Shown here piece by piece: positions 8,056 to 17,344 of a stretch of DNA of 64,000 nucleotides. A program made the translations under genes and the position numbers. The DNA comes from Streptomyces katrae (GTDB lineage Bacteria; Actinomycetota; Actinomycetes; Streptomycetales; Streptomycetaceae): contig NZ_JNZY01000015.1 of assembly GCF_000717655.1 (NCBI RefSeq), positions 62,001 to 126,000 of the forward strand. The letters run 5' to 3'. Within the stretch, counting starts at the first letter, position 1, and every line of letters begins with the position of its first letter. Under the pieces are notes generated by a model. It was not told where the DNA came from. It saw only the letters and a list, made by a program, of their open reading frames with translations, and ran no database searches.

Positions 8056-8979
8056 TCATGCGAGCGCGGCCAGCGCTTGCGCGGCGAGCATCCGCTCCAG
8101 GTCCAGGACGGCGCGCGGGGCGTGCCGGGTGTCGATGCGGACGGCGTAGATGAAGCGCGTCAACTGCGGCTCGGCCAGGGGGCGGGCCACGACCTGGGTG
8201 TTGGCGCGGGGCAGGGCGAGTTGCGGCATGACGGCCACGCACAGGCCTGCGGCCACGAAGCCGAGCACGGTGTTGAAGTCGTCCCCCTCGTATTGCAGGC
8301 GGGCCTGGAAGCCAGGCGTCTTGGCCATCTGGGAAAGCAGTTCCAGGCGCAGTGCGGCCTCCGGAGCCGCGATCCAGGTCTCGGACGCGAGGCTGGCCAG
8401 GTCGATGACTTCCCTGTCGGCCAGGCGGTGGTGTGCCGGGACCACGGCCACCACCGGATCCCGTGCGACCAGCGTCCGGCGCAGCATCCGGGGCGGCGGG
8501 ACGGGGATGAAGTCGTAGTCGTAGCTGAGGGCCAGGTCCATGTCCCCCCGCTTGAGCCGGTTGTAGCAGGCCTCGGGTTCCAGTTGGCTGAGGCTGACCT
8601 GCACGTGGGGGTAGGCCGCGTGGAGTTGGGCCAGCGCTTGCGGAACGATGCTGGTGGCGGCCGAGGCGAAGGCGCCGAGGCGGATCCGTCCGGCCGTACC
8701 CGCGCGCATGGCATCGAGTTCCACCGATGCCGTCGCCAACGCGTTGCGGACGCCCTGCTCGGCGTCGAGAAGGACTTCGCCGACCGGTGTGGCGCGCACG
8801 GGCCGGCGCTCCAGCACTCTCAGGCCCGCGCGGCGTTCGAGTTCGGCGATCTGCTGGGAGACCGCGGGCGCGCTGTAGCCGAGCTCGCGTGCGGCGGCGT
8901 TGAAGGAGCCGTGCCGCACGACGGCTTCGAGGGTGGCGAGCAGGCGGGGGTCGAGTCCGTGCACGGAGTTAAGGCTCAC
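8056..8979 (-). CDS. LysR-family transcriptional regulator
   Basis: A 307-residue LysR protein starting at GTG 8979. The N-terminal winged helix is clear (LLATLEAVVRHGSFNAAARE, then YSAPAVSQQIAELERRAGLR), followed by the effector-binding halves (IRLGAFASAATSIVPQALAQ and GDDFNTVLGFVAAGLCVAVM). It is divergent from the C26 hydrolase/asparagine operon across a 256-base gap, the usual geometry of a LysR protein controlling its neighbour. The effector could be asparagine, aspartate or a related amino compound; that is inference from context. Confidence 0.85.
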   Translation of the reverse strand: MSLNSVHGLDPRLLATLEAVVRHGSFNAAARELGYSAPAVSQQIAELERRAGLRVLERRPVRATPVGEVLLDAEQGVRNALATASVELDAMRAGTAGRIRLGAFASAATSIVPQALAQLHAAYPHVQVSLSQLEPEACYNRLKRGDMDLALSYDYDFIPVPPPRMLRRTLVARDPVVAVVPAHHRLADREVIDLASLASETWIAAPEAALRLELLSQMAKTPGFQARLQYEGDDFNTVLGFVAAGLCVAVMPQLALPRANTQVVARPLAEPQLTRFIYAVRIDTRHAPRAVLDLERMLAAQALAALA

Positions 8980-9235
8980 TTATCTGTCGCGAAGATGTGT
9001 TTTCTTGTGATTGCGGATGAACGCCAGCAGGATTCTGCTCGCGGCAAGAAAAACGCAAGCCCGCGTTGCCGGGGCGTGACCGCCCCTCCACCTTGTCGCC
9101 GGGGCGCCCTCCGCCAGTGCCCCGTCCGCCCCGTCCGCCTTTTCTGCCGCAGCCCGCCGTGGCCGGGGACGTCCGGCGGGGCGGGTGTGCACCCGGCCGT
9201 CGACGATCACCCCTCACGCCCTGAAAGGAAGTGGT

Positions 9236-10030
9236 ATGCCCCAGCCACCCCTCATCGGACTCACCACCTACCTGGCCGACGCCCGGTGGGGCGAGTGGGA
9301 CCTGCCCGCCGCAGTGCTGCCTGCGGCCTACGCCGGCTGTCTCCAGGCCGCGGGCGGCCGGGCCGTCCTGCTGCCGCCGGACGCCCCGTCGGCAGCGGCC
9401 GATGTGGTCGCACGTCTGGACGCGATCGTCCTGACGGGAGGCGAGGACGTGGATCCCGCCCTGTACGGCGCCCGGCCCCACCCCCGCACGGGGCCGCCGG
9501 TCCGCGAGCGCGACCGGTGGGAGCAGGCTGTACTGGCCGCCGGTCTCGCCCGCGACATACCCGTGCTCGGAGTGTGCCGGGGTATGCAGCTGATGAACGT
9601 ACACGCCGGAGGCACCCTCATCCAGCACCTGCCCGACAGGGTGGGCCATGACGGCCACAACCCCTACCGGGGCCACTTCTGTGCCCACACCGTCACCACC
9701 GCGCCGGGGACCCGGATCGGCGCCCTCCTGCCGGGGACCCGCGAGGTCGCCACGCACCATCATCAGGCCGTGGATCGCCTTGGCTCCGGGTTCATCGTGG
9801 CAGCCCGTGCGGCGGACGGCACCGTCGAGGCGATCGAGAGCACCCGGCACCGCTTCGCCGTGGGCGTCCAGTGGCATCCGGAGATGGGTGTCGACACGCC
9901 GGTGGTGCACGCCCTGGTGGATGCCGCCGGTTTCGCCGCAGACACCGATCGGGCGGCTTCGGTGGCAGGACGGAAAGTGCGCACGGTACGAAACTCGCCG
10001 GGCCGGACTTTCCCGACACAGGTGTCTTGA
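9236..10030 (+). CDS. Class I glutamine amidotransferase-like C26 hydrolase (gamma-glutamyl-GABA hydrolase family)
   Basis: A 264-residue protein of the PuuD/peptidase C26 family. The nucleophile is Cys114 in LGVCRGMQLM, with His214 and Glu216 in QWHPE; the family signature VLTGGEDVDP is at residues 66-74. Such enzymes hydrolyse gamma-glutamyl amides, for example gamma-glutamyl-GABA. It starts at ATG 9236 behind GAAAGGAAG. It is first in a plus-strand run with a FadR-type regulator, an amino acid permease, asparaginase and aspartase, so it may release amino groups from a glutamyl conjugate in the same nitrogen-scavenging pathway. Exact substrate unknown. Confidence 0.85.
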   Translation: MPQPPLIGLTTYLADARWGEWDLPAAVLPAAYAGCLQAAGGRAVLLPPDAPSAAADVVARLDAIVLTGGEDVDPALYGARPHPRTGPPVRERDRWEQAVLAAGLARDIPVLGVCRGMQLMNVHAGGTLIQHLPDRVGHDGHNPYRGHFCAHTVTTAPGTRIGALLPGTREVATHHHQAVDRLGSGFIVAARAADGTVEAIESTRHRFAVGVQWHPEMGVDTPVVHALVDAAGFAADTDRAASVAGRKVRTVRNSPGRTFPTQVS

Positions 10031-10034
10031 CACC
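10021..10034. promoter_or_regulatory. Palindromic operator candidate ahead of the GntR gene
   Basis: GGTGTC-TT-GACACC is a perfect six-base inverted repeat spanning the stop of the C26 hydrolase gene, 28 bases before the GTG of the FadR-type regulator. GntR proteins bind short palindromes of this size, so autoregulation is plausible. It is too weak for a terminator. Confidence 0.45.
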
Positions 10035-10061
10035 CTCCGGCACACCCATCAGGATCACACC

Positions 10062-10793
10062 GTGAACCTGTCAGACAGCCAGACAGGTGGCCAGGCCCCG
10101 CGGCGCGTCAGCGCGATGGAAGCGGTCTTCGGCCACCTGCGCAGCGCCATCGAGCGCGGTGAGTACGTCGTGGGCGACAAGCTCCCCTCCGAAGCCGAGT
10201 TGTGCCGGACCCTGGAGGTCAGCCGGCCCGTGCTGCGGGAGGCGCTCCGAGCCCTCCAAGCCATCGGCCTGACCGCCTCCAAGAGCGGCAAGGGCACGTT
10301 CGTCCTGGCGAACACGGTCGAGGACCCCACCTTCGGCGACTACGTCGCCAGCGACCTGCTGGAGGTGCGCCGGCACGTCGAGATCCCGGTCGCCGGGTAC
10401 GCCGCGCTGCGCCGCACCCCGGAGGACCTGGACCATCTGGGCCATCTGCTCGACCGGATGGAGCAGGAGACCGACACCACCGCGTGGGTGGCGATGGACA
10501 CCGTCTTCCACCTGGCGGTGGCCGAGGCATCCCGCAACCCCGTCTTCCGCCGCGTCATCGAGGAGATCCGCGACGCACTGGCGCGTCAGTCGACCTTCCT
10601 CAACGAACTGGGCGGCCGGCGCGAGCAGTCCAACTGCGAGCACCGGGCGATCCTCGAGGCGTTGGCCGACGGCAGCGAGCACGACGCGGTGGAGGCCATG
10701 TCCCACCACCTCCTGCGGGTCGAGACGACCCTCACAGAAATCGTGCGCCCCCAGCGCGCGGCCACCTCCACGGAAGGCAGACCCGAGGCGTGA
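10062..10793 (+). CDS. FadR-subfamily GntR transcriptional regulator
   Basis: A 243-residue regulator starting at GTG 10062. Residues about 20-85 form the GntR winged helix ([20 protein letters not shown], then [19 protein letters not shown] and the GKGTFV wing). The rest is an all-helical FCD ligand domain with the metal-ligand pattern [15 protein letters not shown] and [19 protein letters not shown] regulators usually sense small organic acids, which fits control of asparagine/aspartate catabolism. The stop overlaps the permease start as GTGA (10790-10793), so the two are translationally coupled. Confidence 0.87.
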   Translation: MNLSDSQTGGQAPRRVSAMEAVFGHLRSAIERGEYVVGDKLPSEAELCRTLEVSRPVLREALRALQAIGLTASKSGKGTFVLANTVEDPTFGDYVASDLLEVRRHVEIPVAGYAALRRTPEDLDHLGHLLDRMEQETDTTAWVAMDTVFHLAVAEASRNPVFRRVIEEIRDALARQSTFLNELGGRREQSNCEHRAILEALADGSEHDAVEAMSHHLLRVETTLTEIVRPQRAATSTEGRPEA

Positions 10794-12229
10794 GCGAGCA
10801 GTTCCTCAAAGACGAGAAGCGCCCCACGACCCGTCACGTGGACGCCGGGGACACCGGCTACAGCAAGTCCTTGACACCCCGGCACGTCAACATGATCGCC
10901 ATCGGGGGTGCGATCGGCACCGGGCTCTTCCTCGGCGCGGGCGGACGCCTCGCCGACGCCGGCCCCTCACTGTTCGTCGCCTACGCCGTCTGCGGGATCT
11001 TCGCGTTCCTCGTCGTGCGCGCGCTCGGCGAGCTCGTCATGTACCGGCCGTCCTCCGGCGCCTTCGTCTCGTACGCCCGGGAGTTCCTCGGGGAGAAGGG
11101 CGCGTACACCGCGGGCTGGATGTACTTCCTCAACTGGGCGACCACCGGCATCGCCGACATCACCGCCGTCGCCACCTATACCCATTACTGGCGCCTGTTC
11201 TCCGACGTCCCGCAGTGGGTGATCGCGCTCATAGCCCTGGCCGTGGTCCTCACCGTGAACCTCATCTCGGTGCGGATCTTCGGCGAACTGGAGTTCTGGT
11301 TCGCCATCGTCAAGGTCGGCGCGCTGGTCGTCTTCATGGCCATCGGGATCTTCTTCCTCGTGACCCGGCACCCCATCGACGACGCCGTGCCCGGTCCGTC
11401 CCTGATCACCGACAACGGCGGGATCTTCCCCAACGGCCTGCTGCCCATGCTGCTGATCATCCAGGGCGTCGTCTTCGCCTACGCCTCCGTCGAGCTGGTC
11501 GGAGTCGCGGCCGGCGAGACCGAGAATCCCGAGGAGATCATGCCGAAGGCGATCAACTCGATCATGTGGCGCGTCGGCCTCTTCTACGTCGGCTCGGTCG
11601 TCCTGCTGTCGATGCTGATGCCGTGGAACAGCTACAGCGCCGGCCAGAGCCCGTTCGTGACCGTGCTCTCCCACATCGGCATCCCGGCGGCCGGCGACGT
11701 GATGAACCTGGTCGTTCTCACCGCGGCCATGTCCTCGCTCAACTCCGGCCTCTACTCCACCGGCCGCATCCTGCGCTCGATGGCCGTCAACGGCTCCGCC
11801 CCGAGCTTCACCGCCCGGCTGAGCCGCACCCAGGTGCCCTACGGCGGCATCCTGCTCACCAGCGGCATGTGCGTCCTCGGCGTCGGGCTCAACTTCGTCG
11901 TTCCGGCGGACGCGTTCGAGATCGTGCTCAACCTGGCCGCCATCGGCATCCTCGCCACCTGGGGCATGATCATGCTCTGCCACCTCCTCTTCTGGCGGAA
12001 GACCCGTGACGGCGAACTCACCCGCCCCTCCTACCGCCTGCCCGGCTCCCCGTGGACCGAACTCGTGACACTGGCCTTCCTCGCCTCCGTCCTGGTCCTC
12101 ATGTACGCCGACGGAGGAGCGGCGCGCACCACCGTACTGTGCGTGCCGCTGATCGCCGCGGCGCTGGTCGCCGGCTGGTACGCGGTCCGCGGCCGCGTGG
12201 CGCACGCCGCCGCGAAGAGCGAGGGCTGA
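10790..12229 (+). CDS. ansP: Amino acid permease, probably asparagine transporter (AnsP-like)
   Basis: A 479-residue APC-superfamily permease starting at GTG 10790. The N-terminal signature [18 protein letters not shown] (about residues 34-51), the [20 protein letters not shown] segment and roughly 12 membrane helices match the AnsP/GABA-permease group. [17 protein letters not shown] is the conserved cytoplasmic loop of this group. The genes downstream encode asparaginase and aspartase, so asparagine is the likely substrate; related amino acids cannot be excluded. Confidence 0.82.
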   Translation: MSEQFLKDEKRPTTRHVDAGDTGYSKSLTPRHVNMIAIGGAIGTGLFLGAGGRLADAGPSLFVAYAVCGIFAFLVVRALGELVMYRPSSGAFVSYAREFLGEKGAYTAGWMYFLNWATTGIADITAVATYTHYWRLFSDVPQWVIALIALAVVLTVNLISVRIFGELEFWFAIVKVGALVVFMAIGIFFLVTRHPIDDAVPGPSLITDNGGIFPNGLLPMLLIIQGVVFAYASVELVGVAAGETENPEEIMPKAINSIMWRVGLFYVGSVVLLSMLMPWNSYSAGQSPFVTVLSHIGIPAAGDVMNLVVLTAAMSSLNSGLYSTGRILRSMAVNGSAPSFTARLSRTQVPYGGILLTSGMCVLGVGLNFVVPADAFEIVLNLAAIGILATWGMIMLCHLLFWRKTRDGELTRPSYRLPGSPWTELVTLAFLASVLVLMYADGGAARTTVLCVPLIAAALVAGWYAVRGRVAHAAAKSEG

Positions 12230-12318
12230 GCCGGGCGGCGGGCGCGGCCCGTCCCCCCGGGCCGGGCCTGCCGCCGGCCACCCCGGCCAGCAGCAACCCA
12301 CCACCAAACGAGGCAGTG

Positions 12319-13335
12319 ATGCGCAGCAGTCTCCTCGCGGACGCGCCCGCGATGCGCGAGCCCCAGCATGCACCCGTCGCCCACGTCACCCGGGGCGGCG
12401 TGATCGAGGGAGTCCACTACGGATCCGTCGTCGTCCTCGACGGTGAGGGCGAAGTCCGGTTGAGTATCGGCGACATCGAAGCCGCGTGCTACCCGCGCTC
12501 AGCCCTCAAGCCGGTCCAGGCCCTCGCCATGGTGCGGGCCGGGCTGCCGCTCGACGGCGCCCTGCTCTCCCTCTCGATGGGCAGCCACTCCGGCGAGGAG
12601 CACCACCTCGCAGGTACCCGGCTGATCCTCGAACTGGCCGGCCTCACCGAGGACGACCTGCGCAACGTCCCCGACGTGCCGTACGCCCCGGCGGTCCGGG
12701 ATGCCTGGGTGCGCGAGGGCCGCGGGCCTTCCCGGCTCGCCCAGAACTGCTCCGGCAAGCACGCGGCGATGCTGTACCTGTGCAAGCTGGCCGGCTGGCC
12801 CCTGGAGAGCTACCTCGACCCGGGCCACCCGCTTCAGAGGGCGATCGCCGAGGTCGTCGAGGAACTCACCGGCCAGCACATCGCGCACGTCACCGTCGAC
12901 GGCTGCGGAGCCCCGCTGTTCGCAGTGTCCCTGCACGGCCTGGCCCGCGCCGCCGCCCGCATCGCCACGGCCGGTCCGGACACCGCCGGGCGCCGGGTGG
13001 CGGACGCGCTGCGCGTCCACCCGGAGATGGCCTCCGGCACAGGGCGAGACACGGCCCGGCTGATGCGCGCGGTGCCCGGGCTGCTGGCCAAGGACGGCTT
13101 CGAGGGCGTCCAGGTGGCCGCGCTGCCCGACGGCCGGGCCGTCGCAGTGAAGATCGCCGACGGGGCGGACCGGGCGCGCATCCCGGTGACAGCCGCAGCC
13201 CTCGCCCGGGCGGGAGTCGAGCCGCGGCTGCTCGCCGGGTTCGAGGGCGAGCCGATGACCGGCGGCGGCCGGCCCGTCGGCGGCATCCAGCCGGTGGCGG
13301 CGCTGAACCCGCCCAGCATCCCCGCCACCGCCTGA
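12319..13335 (+). CDS. L-asparaginase II family protein
   Basis: A 338-residue protein of the asparaginase II family (a serine/threonine-type family distinct from E. coli AnsB): HVTRGGVIEGVHYGSVVVLD at the N-terminus, then YPRSALKPVQALAMV with the conserved SxxK, MGSHSGEEHH, NCSGKHAAML and a C-terminal GGGRPVGGI. It should hydrolyse L-asparagine to aspartate and ammonia in the cytoplasm; there is no signal peptide. It sits 89 bases after the permease and 56 before aspartase, giving a complete import-to-fumarate route. Start ATG 12319 has only a weak GAGGCA upstream. Confidence 0.87.
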   Translation: MRSSLLADAPAMREPQHAPVAHVTRGGVIEGVHYGSVVVLDGEGEVRLSIGDIEAACYPRSALKPVQALAMVRAGLPLDGALLSLSMGSHSGEEHHLAGTRLILELAGLTEDDLRNVPDVPYAPAVRDAWVREGRGPSRLAQNCSGKHAAMLYLCKLAGWPLESYLDPGHPLQRAIAEVVEELTGQHIAHVTVDGCGAPLFAVSLHGLARAAARIATAGPDTAGRRVADALRVHPEMASGTGRDTARLMRAVPGLLAKDGFEGVQVAALPDGRAVAVKIADGADRARIPVTAAALARAGVEPRLLAGFEGEPMTGGGRPVGGIQPVAALNPPSIPATA

Positions 13336-13391
13336 CTCCAACCCCTTTCACCACCTTGACCCACCCACCTCAGGAAGAGGGCCGCACACCC

Positions 13392-14801
13392 ATGACCGCC
13401 GCCACCCGCAGCGAACACGACCTGCTCGGAGACCGCGACGTCCCCGCCGACGCCTACTGGGGCGTCCACACCCTGCGCGCCACCGAGAATTTCCCCATCA
13501 CCGGGACGCCCATCTCCGCCTACCCGCACCTGATCGACGCCCTCGCCGCCGTCAAGGAGGCCGCCGCCCTCGCCAACGAGGGACTCGGCCTGCTGGAGCC
13601 CGCGAAGGCCGCCGCGATCGTCGCCGCCTGCCAGGAGATACGCGGCGGCAAGCTGCACGACCAGTTCGTCGTCGATGTCATCCAGGGCGGCGCCGGCACC
13701 TCGACCAACATGAACGCCAACGAGGTCATCGCCAACCGGGCGCTGGAGCTGCTGGGCCACGCCAGGGGCGAGTACCGGCACCTGCACCCCAACGAGGACG
13801 TCAACCTCGGCCAGTCCACCAACGACGTCTACCCGACCGCCGTGCGGATCGCGACCGTCTTGGCGGTGCGCGGCCTGCTCGGCGCCATGGCCGTCCTCCA
13901 GGACGCGTTCGCCCGCAAGGCCGTCGAGTTCCGCGACGTTCTGAAGATGGGCCGCACCCAGTTGCAGGACGCCGTGCCGATGACGCTCGGGCAGGAGTTC
14001 TCCGCCTTCGCCGTCATGGTCGACGAGGACCGCAGCCGGCTCGCTGAGGCCGTCGAGCTGATCCTGGAGATCAACCTCGGCGCGACCGCGATCGGCACGG
14101 GTCTCAACGCCCCCGCCGGATATGCCGAATCGGCTCGCCGCCACCTTGCCGACATCACCGGGTTGCCCCTGGTCACCGCGGCAAACCTGGTCGAAGCCAC
14201 CCAGGACTGCGGCGCGTTCGTCCAGATGTCCGGTGTACTCAAGCGCATCGCCGTCAAACTGTCCAAGACCTGCAACGACCTGCGTCTGCTGTCCTCCGGG
14301 CCGCGCGCGGGCTTCGGCGAGATCAACCTGCCGCCGGTACAGGCGGGTTCGAGCATCATGCCCGGCAAGGTCAACCCGGTGATCCCGGAGGTCGTCAACC
14401 AAGTCGCGTTCGAGGTGATCGGCAACGACGTCGCCATCACCATGGCCGCCGAGGCGGGTCAGCTCCAGCTCAATGCCTTCGAGCCGGTCATCCTGCACTC
14501 GCTGTCGGAGTCCATAACCCACCTGCGCGCGGCCTGCCTCACCCTCGCCGAGCGCTGCGTGGCCGGCATCACCGCCAACACCGAGGTGCTGCGCGCCACC
14601 GTCGAGAACTCCATCGGCCTGGTGACCGCCCTGAACCCGCACATCGGATACACCGCCGCCACCGACATCGCCAAAGAGGCCCTTGCCACCGGCCGGGGCG
14701 TGGCCGAGCTCGTCCTGGAGCGAGGTCTGCTGCCGGCCGAGCGGCTCACCGCCCTGCTGCGGCCCGAGGTGATCGCGGGAACCGGCGCGGCTATGGCCTG
14801 A
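13392..14801 (+). CDS. aspA: Aspartate ammonia-lyase (aspartase)
   Basis: A 469-residue fumarase/aspartase-superfamily enzyme. The catalytic loop signature GSSIMPGKVNP is intact, as are GAGTSTNMNANEV and NLGQSTNDVYPTA. The N-terminal EHDLLGDRDVPADAYWGVHT separates aspartase from fumarase. It converts aspartate to fumarate and ammonia, feeding the TCA cycle. It is last in the asparagine operon, 56 bases after asparaginase; GGAAGAGGG precedes the ATG. Length is normal for AspA. Confidence 0.92.
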   Translation: MTAATRSEHDLLGDRDVPADAYWGVHTLRATENFPITGTPISAYPHLIDALAAVKEAAALANEGLGLLEPAKAAAIVAACQEIRGGKLHDQFVVDVIQGGAGTSTNMNANEVIANRALELLGHARGEYRHLHPNEDVNLGQSTNDVYPTAVRIATVLAVRGLLGAMAVLQDAFARKAVEFRDVLKMGRTQLQDAVPMTLGQEFSAFAVMVDEDRSRLAEAVELILEINLGATAIGTGLNAPAGYAESARRHLADITGLPLVTAANLVEATQDCGAFVQMSGVLKRIAVKLSKTCNDLRLLSSGPRAGFGEINLPPVQAGSSIMPGKVNPVIPEVVNQVAFEVIGNDVAITMAAEAGQLQLNAFEPVILHSLSESITHLRAACLTLAERCVAGITANTEVLRATVENSIGLVTALNPHIGYTAATDIAKEALATGRGVAELVLERGLLPAERLTALLRPEVIAGTGAAMA

Positions 14802-14819
14802 CACGGGTCCGCTGTCGGC

Positions 14820-15255
14820 TTACCGGCCGCGTGCGACTCCGGCGCTGCTCCTCACTCCGGCCGTGGCCAGCCGTGGTGCGGAGGGTGGGGTGGCGGCGGC
14901 GGGATGGTGGCCGTTCCCGCTCCACGGCGATGCGCTGGGCGCGGCCGCCTGCGGGTGCGCGGACTCGTCCGAGCGGACGGCGACGACGTAGTCCAGCCCG
15001 CGTTCCGCCAGGCCGTGGCGGAACGCGGTGATCTGGCCGTAGCCGGCGTCGGCGACGATCACCACCGGCTCCAGGCCCCAGGCGACCGCCTCGTCAATGA
15101 GGTCCAGGGCCAGGCGCCATTTCTCCCGGTGCCCGACCTCTTCGGGTAGGCCGGCTTTTATGCGGCGTTCAGTGTCGTCCTGCCACTCGGCGGGCACAAG
15201 CAGGCGCCAGTCGCCGTGGGACCACGCCGAGGTGCTGGGGGCGGTGTCGTCTAGG
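14820..15255 (-). pseudogene. IS701-family transposase fragment
   Basis: About 140 residues on the minus strand resemble the central DDE region of IS701/IS4-type transposases of actinobacteria: AEWQDDTERRIKAGLPEEV, HREKWRLALDLIDEA, VIVADAGYGQITAFRHGL and LDYVVAVRSDESAHP. The N-terminal third and C-terminal glutamate region are missing, and the sequence degrades after AHPQAAAP. Terminal inverted repeats are not recognisable. It ends exactly against an AraC fragment, so the junction is a rearrangement scar. Confidence 0.75.
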
Positions 15256-15505
15256 CGGAGCTGAACCCGCAGCGCCTGGCGATCGAGGCCAGCGGCAGTG
15301 CCGTGGAGACGAGGAGTTGTGCGGCCGCCTCGGCTCGGGCGGTCCGTACGAACTGGGCAGGTGTCTGTCCGAGCTGGTCGAGGAACAGCCGGGCCAGGTG
15401 GCGCGCGCTGACTCCCGCGTGCGCGGCGAGCTCGGTGGCGCCGAGGTCGTCGCCGAGGTCGTCGCCGAGGACCGTGACCACACCGCTCGTACCAACGTCT
15501 CTGCC
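15251..15505 (-). pseudogene. AraC/GlxA-type regulator fragment (HTH part)
   Basis: About 85 residues on the minus strand match the C-terminal double helix-turn-helix of GlxA-type AraC regulators: LAAHAGVSARHLARLFLDQL, GQTPAQFVRTARAEAAAQLL and LPLASIARRCGF. The protein is cut at CGFSSA, before the second HTH is complete, by the IS701 fragment. The DJ-1-like N-terminal domain is absent upstream. Remnant only. Confidence 0.7.
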
Positions 15506-15512
15506 TGACTGG

Positions 15513-15764
15513 GCATGGGAGCGCGCAGATGTCCGCCAAGCCCTCCGCACCCGCGATATCGGCACCGTGTTCCGCCACGGCCAGCAGTACAGCAGGGCCA
15601 GCCAGGCGCGCATCGCGGCTGCCGTCGGCATGACGCAGGCCCGCGTCAACGCCATGGACAGCAAGGTGTCCCTCTGGAAGATCTTGGCACTCCCGCCCGG
15701 TGGAGCGCTCGATCTGACTCGCCAGTTCCTGGCGGGCGGTCGATGTCCTCGCACACCCGATTGA
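15513..15764 (+). pseudogene. XRE-type helix-turn-helix fragment
   Basis: The plus-strand frame encodes RQALRTRDIGTVFRHG followed by SQARIAAAVGMTQARVNAMD, the N-terminal HTH of XRE-family regulators common in Streptomyces (usually fused to TPR repeats). No start with a ribosome-binding site is seen and the rest of the protein is lost at KVSLWKI. Third fragment in this graveyard. Confidence 0.55.
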
Positions 15765-15817
15765 GCCTTTCCGGGGCCGTGCCGGGTGACGATCAGACGG
15801 GCGTGGGCTGTCGCCCG

Positions 15818-17164
15818 TCAGGGTGTTGTGGAGCCTGGCCAGATGGCCGAGGCGTCGTCCCGGTGCGGGTCGGGCAGCCGGATCGGGCGGACAGGGATGG
15901 TGCGTTCGCGGCCATCGGTGGCGGCCGTCCACGGGGCGGGGTGCCCGGAGTAGCACAGGGTGGTCAGGACGAAGAGGCCGTCGGCGTAGACCTCGACGTA
16001 CTCGCCAATGGTGAGGATGCGCAGCGTGGCGGCGGGTTCGGTCAGGACGGTCTCGCCGAGCCGGGTCCCCTCGGGGCCGGTGACCCAGAGGTTCTTGCCG
16101 TCGCAGCCGACAACGAGGGCGGGCCTGCCGTCCGGGGAATCGGTGCGGAGAATAACGTCGACGGGCCCGGTGAGGCCGATGTCGCCGACTGCGTGCGGGG
16201 CGGGGTGCTCCGTTTCCTCGCCGAGCCAGACGTCCAGGCCGGGCCACCATTCCAGGCGGGGCGGCGAACCGTCCAACATGACAAGGGACTTGGGCTGGGC
16301 GAGCATCCCGCGGCAGGTCTCGCCGGAGTCAGTGAGGCCGACCCGGCGAGGCGTAGTGTGCAGCACGACGCGGGAGCCATCGGGCGCGACGATGACGCGC
16401 GGGGCGTAGGCGCCGGCCGGGCCGAGGGGACCGCGGCGGGTCCAGGGCCCGCGCAGGCTGGGGGCGGTCCACGACTCGAAGCCGCGGGTCGCGCCGATGG
16501 AGCCGAGCAGCAGCCAGCTTCCGTCGTCGAGGCGTTCCAGGACCGGGCACTCCAGTTCATCGACGTCACCGGGGGAGATGAGCGGCGGATGGACGGTCCA
16601 GTGCTCCAGGTCCGCCGAGGTGGCCAGGGCGACACAGCCGCTGACCTCCACCGGGAGGGAGGCGTCGCTGGCGCAGACGACCATGACCCAGCCGTCCGAC
16701 GCGTCATCGCGTACGACGAACGGGTCACGCCAGGCCATCTTCTCGCTGGTGCGGTACCAGCGCGGGTCCGCCTCGACGACCGGCCTGGTGCCATGGCGGC
16801 GCCAACCGGTGCCGTCCGTGCGGTCCGAGTACGCCAGTCCGACCGACTGGACCGGCCAGCCGCCCGGTGTGAGACCGAAGACGCCGGTGTAGAACATCGT
16901 CATTGCGTCGCCGTGCCGGATGGGGTGCATGGTCCACACGGCCTGCTGGTCGAAGCGGCCGGGCAGGCCGTTGCCGAAGGCGGTGCCCTGGGGCTGCCAG
17001 TGGACCAGGTCGGTGGAGGTTGCCCGGCCGTAGGAGGTCTCCATCCGCAGATGATCGAACTCCGTTGTCCAGGGCCCCTGCAGGTGCAGCACCGCGTATG
17101 TGCCGTCCTCGTCCCGCAGGAGGGCGAAGTCGTTCACGCAGAGGCCGGGCGGGGCGTATCGCAT
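15818..17164 (-). CDS. GH32-type glycoside hydrolase (beta-fructosidase-like)
   Basis: A 448-residue five-bladed-propeller hydrolase. Three clan GH-J motifs are visible: an N-terminal CVNDFALL carrying the nucleophile Asp (variant of NDPNG), MAWRDPFVV (the RDP motif) and DELECPVLE (the acid/base Glu in EC). A C-terminal beta-sandwich with VEVYADGLFV is typical of GH32. There is no signal peptide, so it should act on imported oligosaccharide. ATG 17164 is chosen because AGGAA lies seven bases upstream. It is divergent from the LacI/ABC/kinase operon and probably cleaves sucrose, levan- or inulin-derived fructosides. Confidence 0.82.
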   Translation of the reverse strand: MRYAPPGLCVNDFALLRDEDGTYAVLHLQGPWTTEFDHLRMETSYGRATSTDLVHWQPQGTAFGNGLPGRFDQQAVWTMHPIRHGDAMTMFYTGVFGLTPGGWPVQSVGLAYSDRTDGTGWRRHGTRPVVEADPRWYRTSEKMAWRDPFVVRDDASDGWVMVVCASDASLPVEVSGCVALATSADLEHWTVHPPLISPGDVDELECPVLERLDDGSWLLLGSIGATRGFESWTAPSLRGPWTRRGPLGPAGAYAPRVIVAPDGSRVVLHTTPRRVGLTDSGETCRGMLAQPKSLVMLDGSPPRLEWWPGLDVWLGEETEHPAPHAVGDIGLTGPVDVILRTDSPDGRPALVVGCDGKNLWVTGPEGTRLGETVLTEPAATLRILTIGEYVEVYADGLFVLTTLCYSGHPAPWTAATDGRERTIPVRPIRLPDPHRDDASAIWPGSTTP

Positions 17165-17255
17165 GCACATTCCTGTCGGCTCACAGCGCCCAAACGTATG
17201 CGCTGATGCTTGATAACAAAAAGGTCTCTCAAGGATCAGTCCAAGTAAATCCGAA

Positions 17256-17269
17256 CGCAAACGCTTGCG
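17256..17269. promoter_or_regulatory. LacI-type operator between the GH32 and lacI genes
   Basis: CGCAA-ACGC-TTGCG is a perfect inverted repeat with the central CG step typical of LacI/GalR operators. It lies in the divergent region, about 90 bases from each start, positioned to control both transcripts. AT-rich flanks at 17205-17250 probably contain the promoters. Confidence 0.7.
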
Positions 17270-17344
17270 CAACAACGAGGGCGGGTTTACGGTCACGTCA
17301 CCTGCAGATCACATCGACGTGAAACCAACGGGAGGGAATGCGCC

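Noticed and set aside
12834..14804. 656-codon minus-strand frame opposite asparaginase and aspartase
   Set aside because: The plus strand encodes two intact enzymes with catalytic signatures; the minus frame is compositionally biased and has no recognisable domain.
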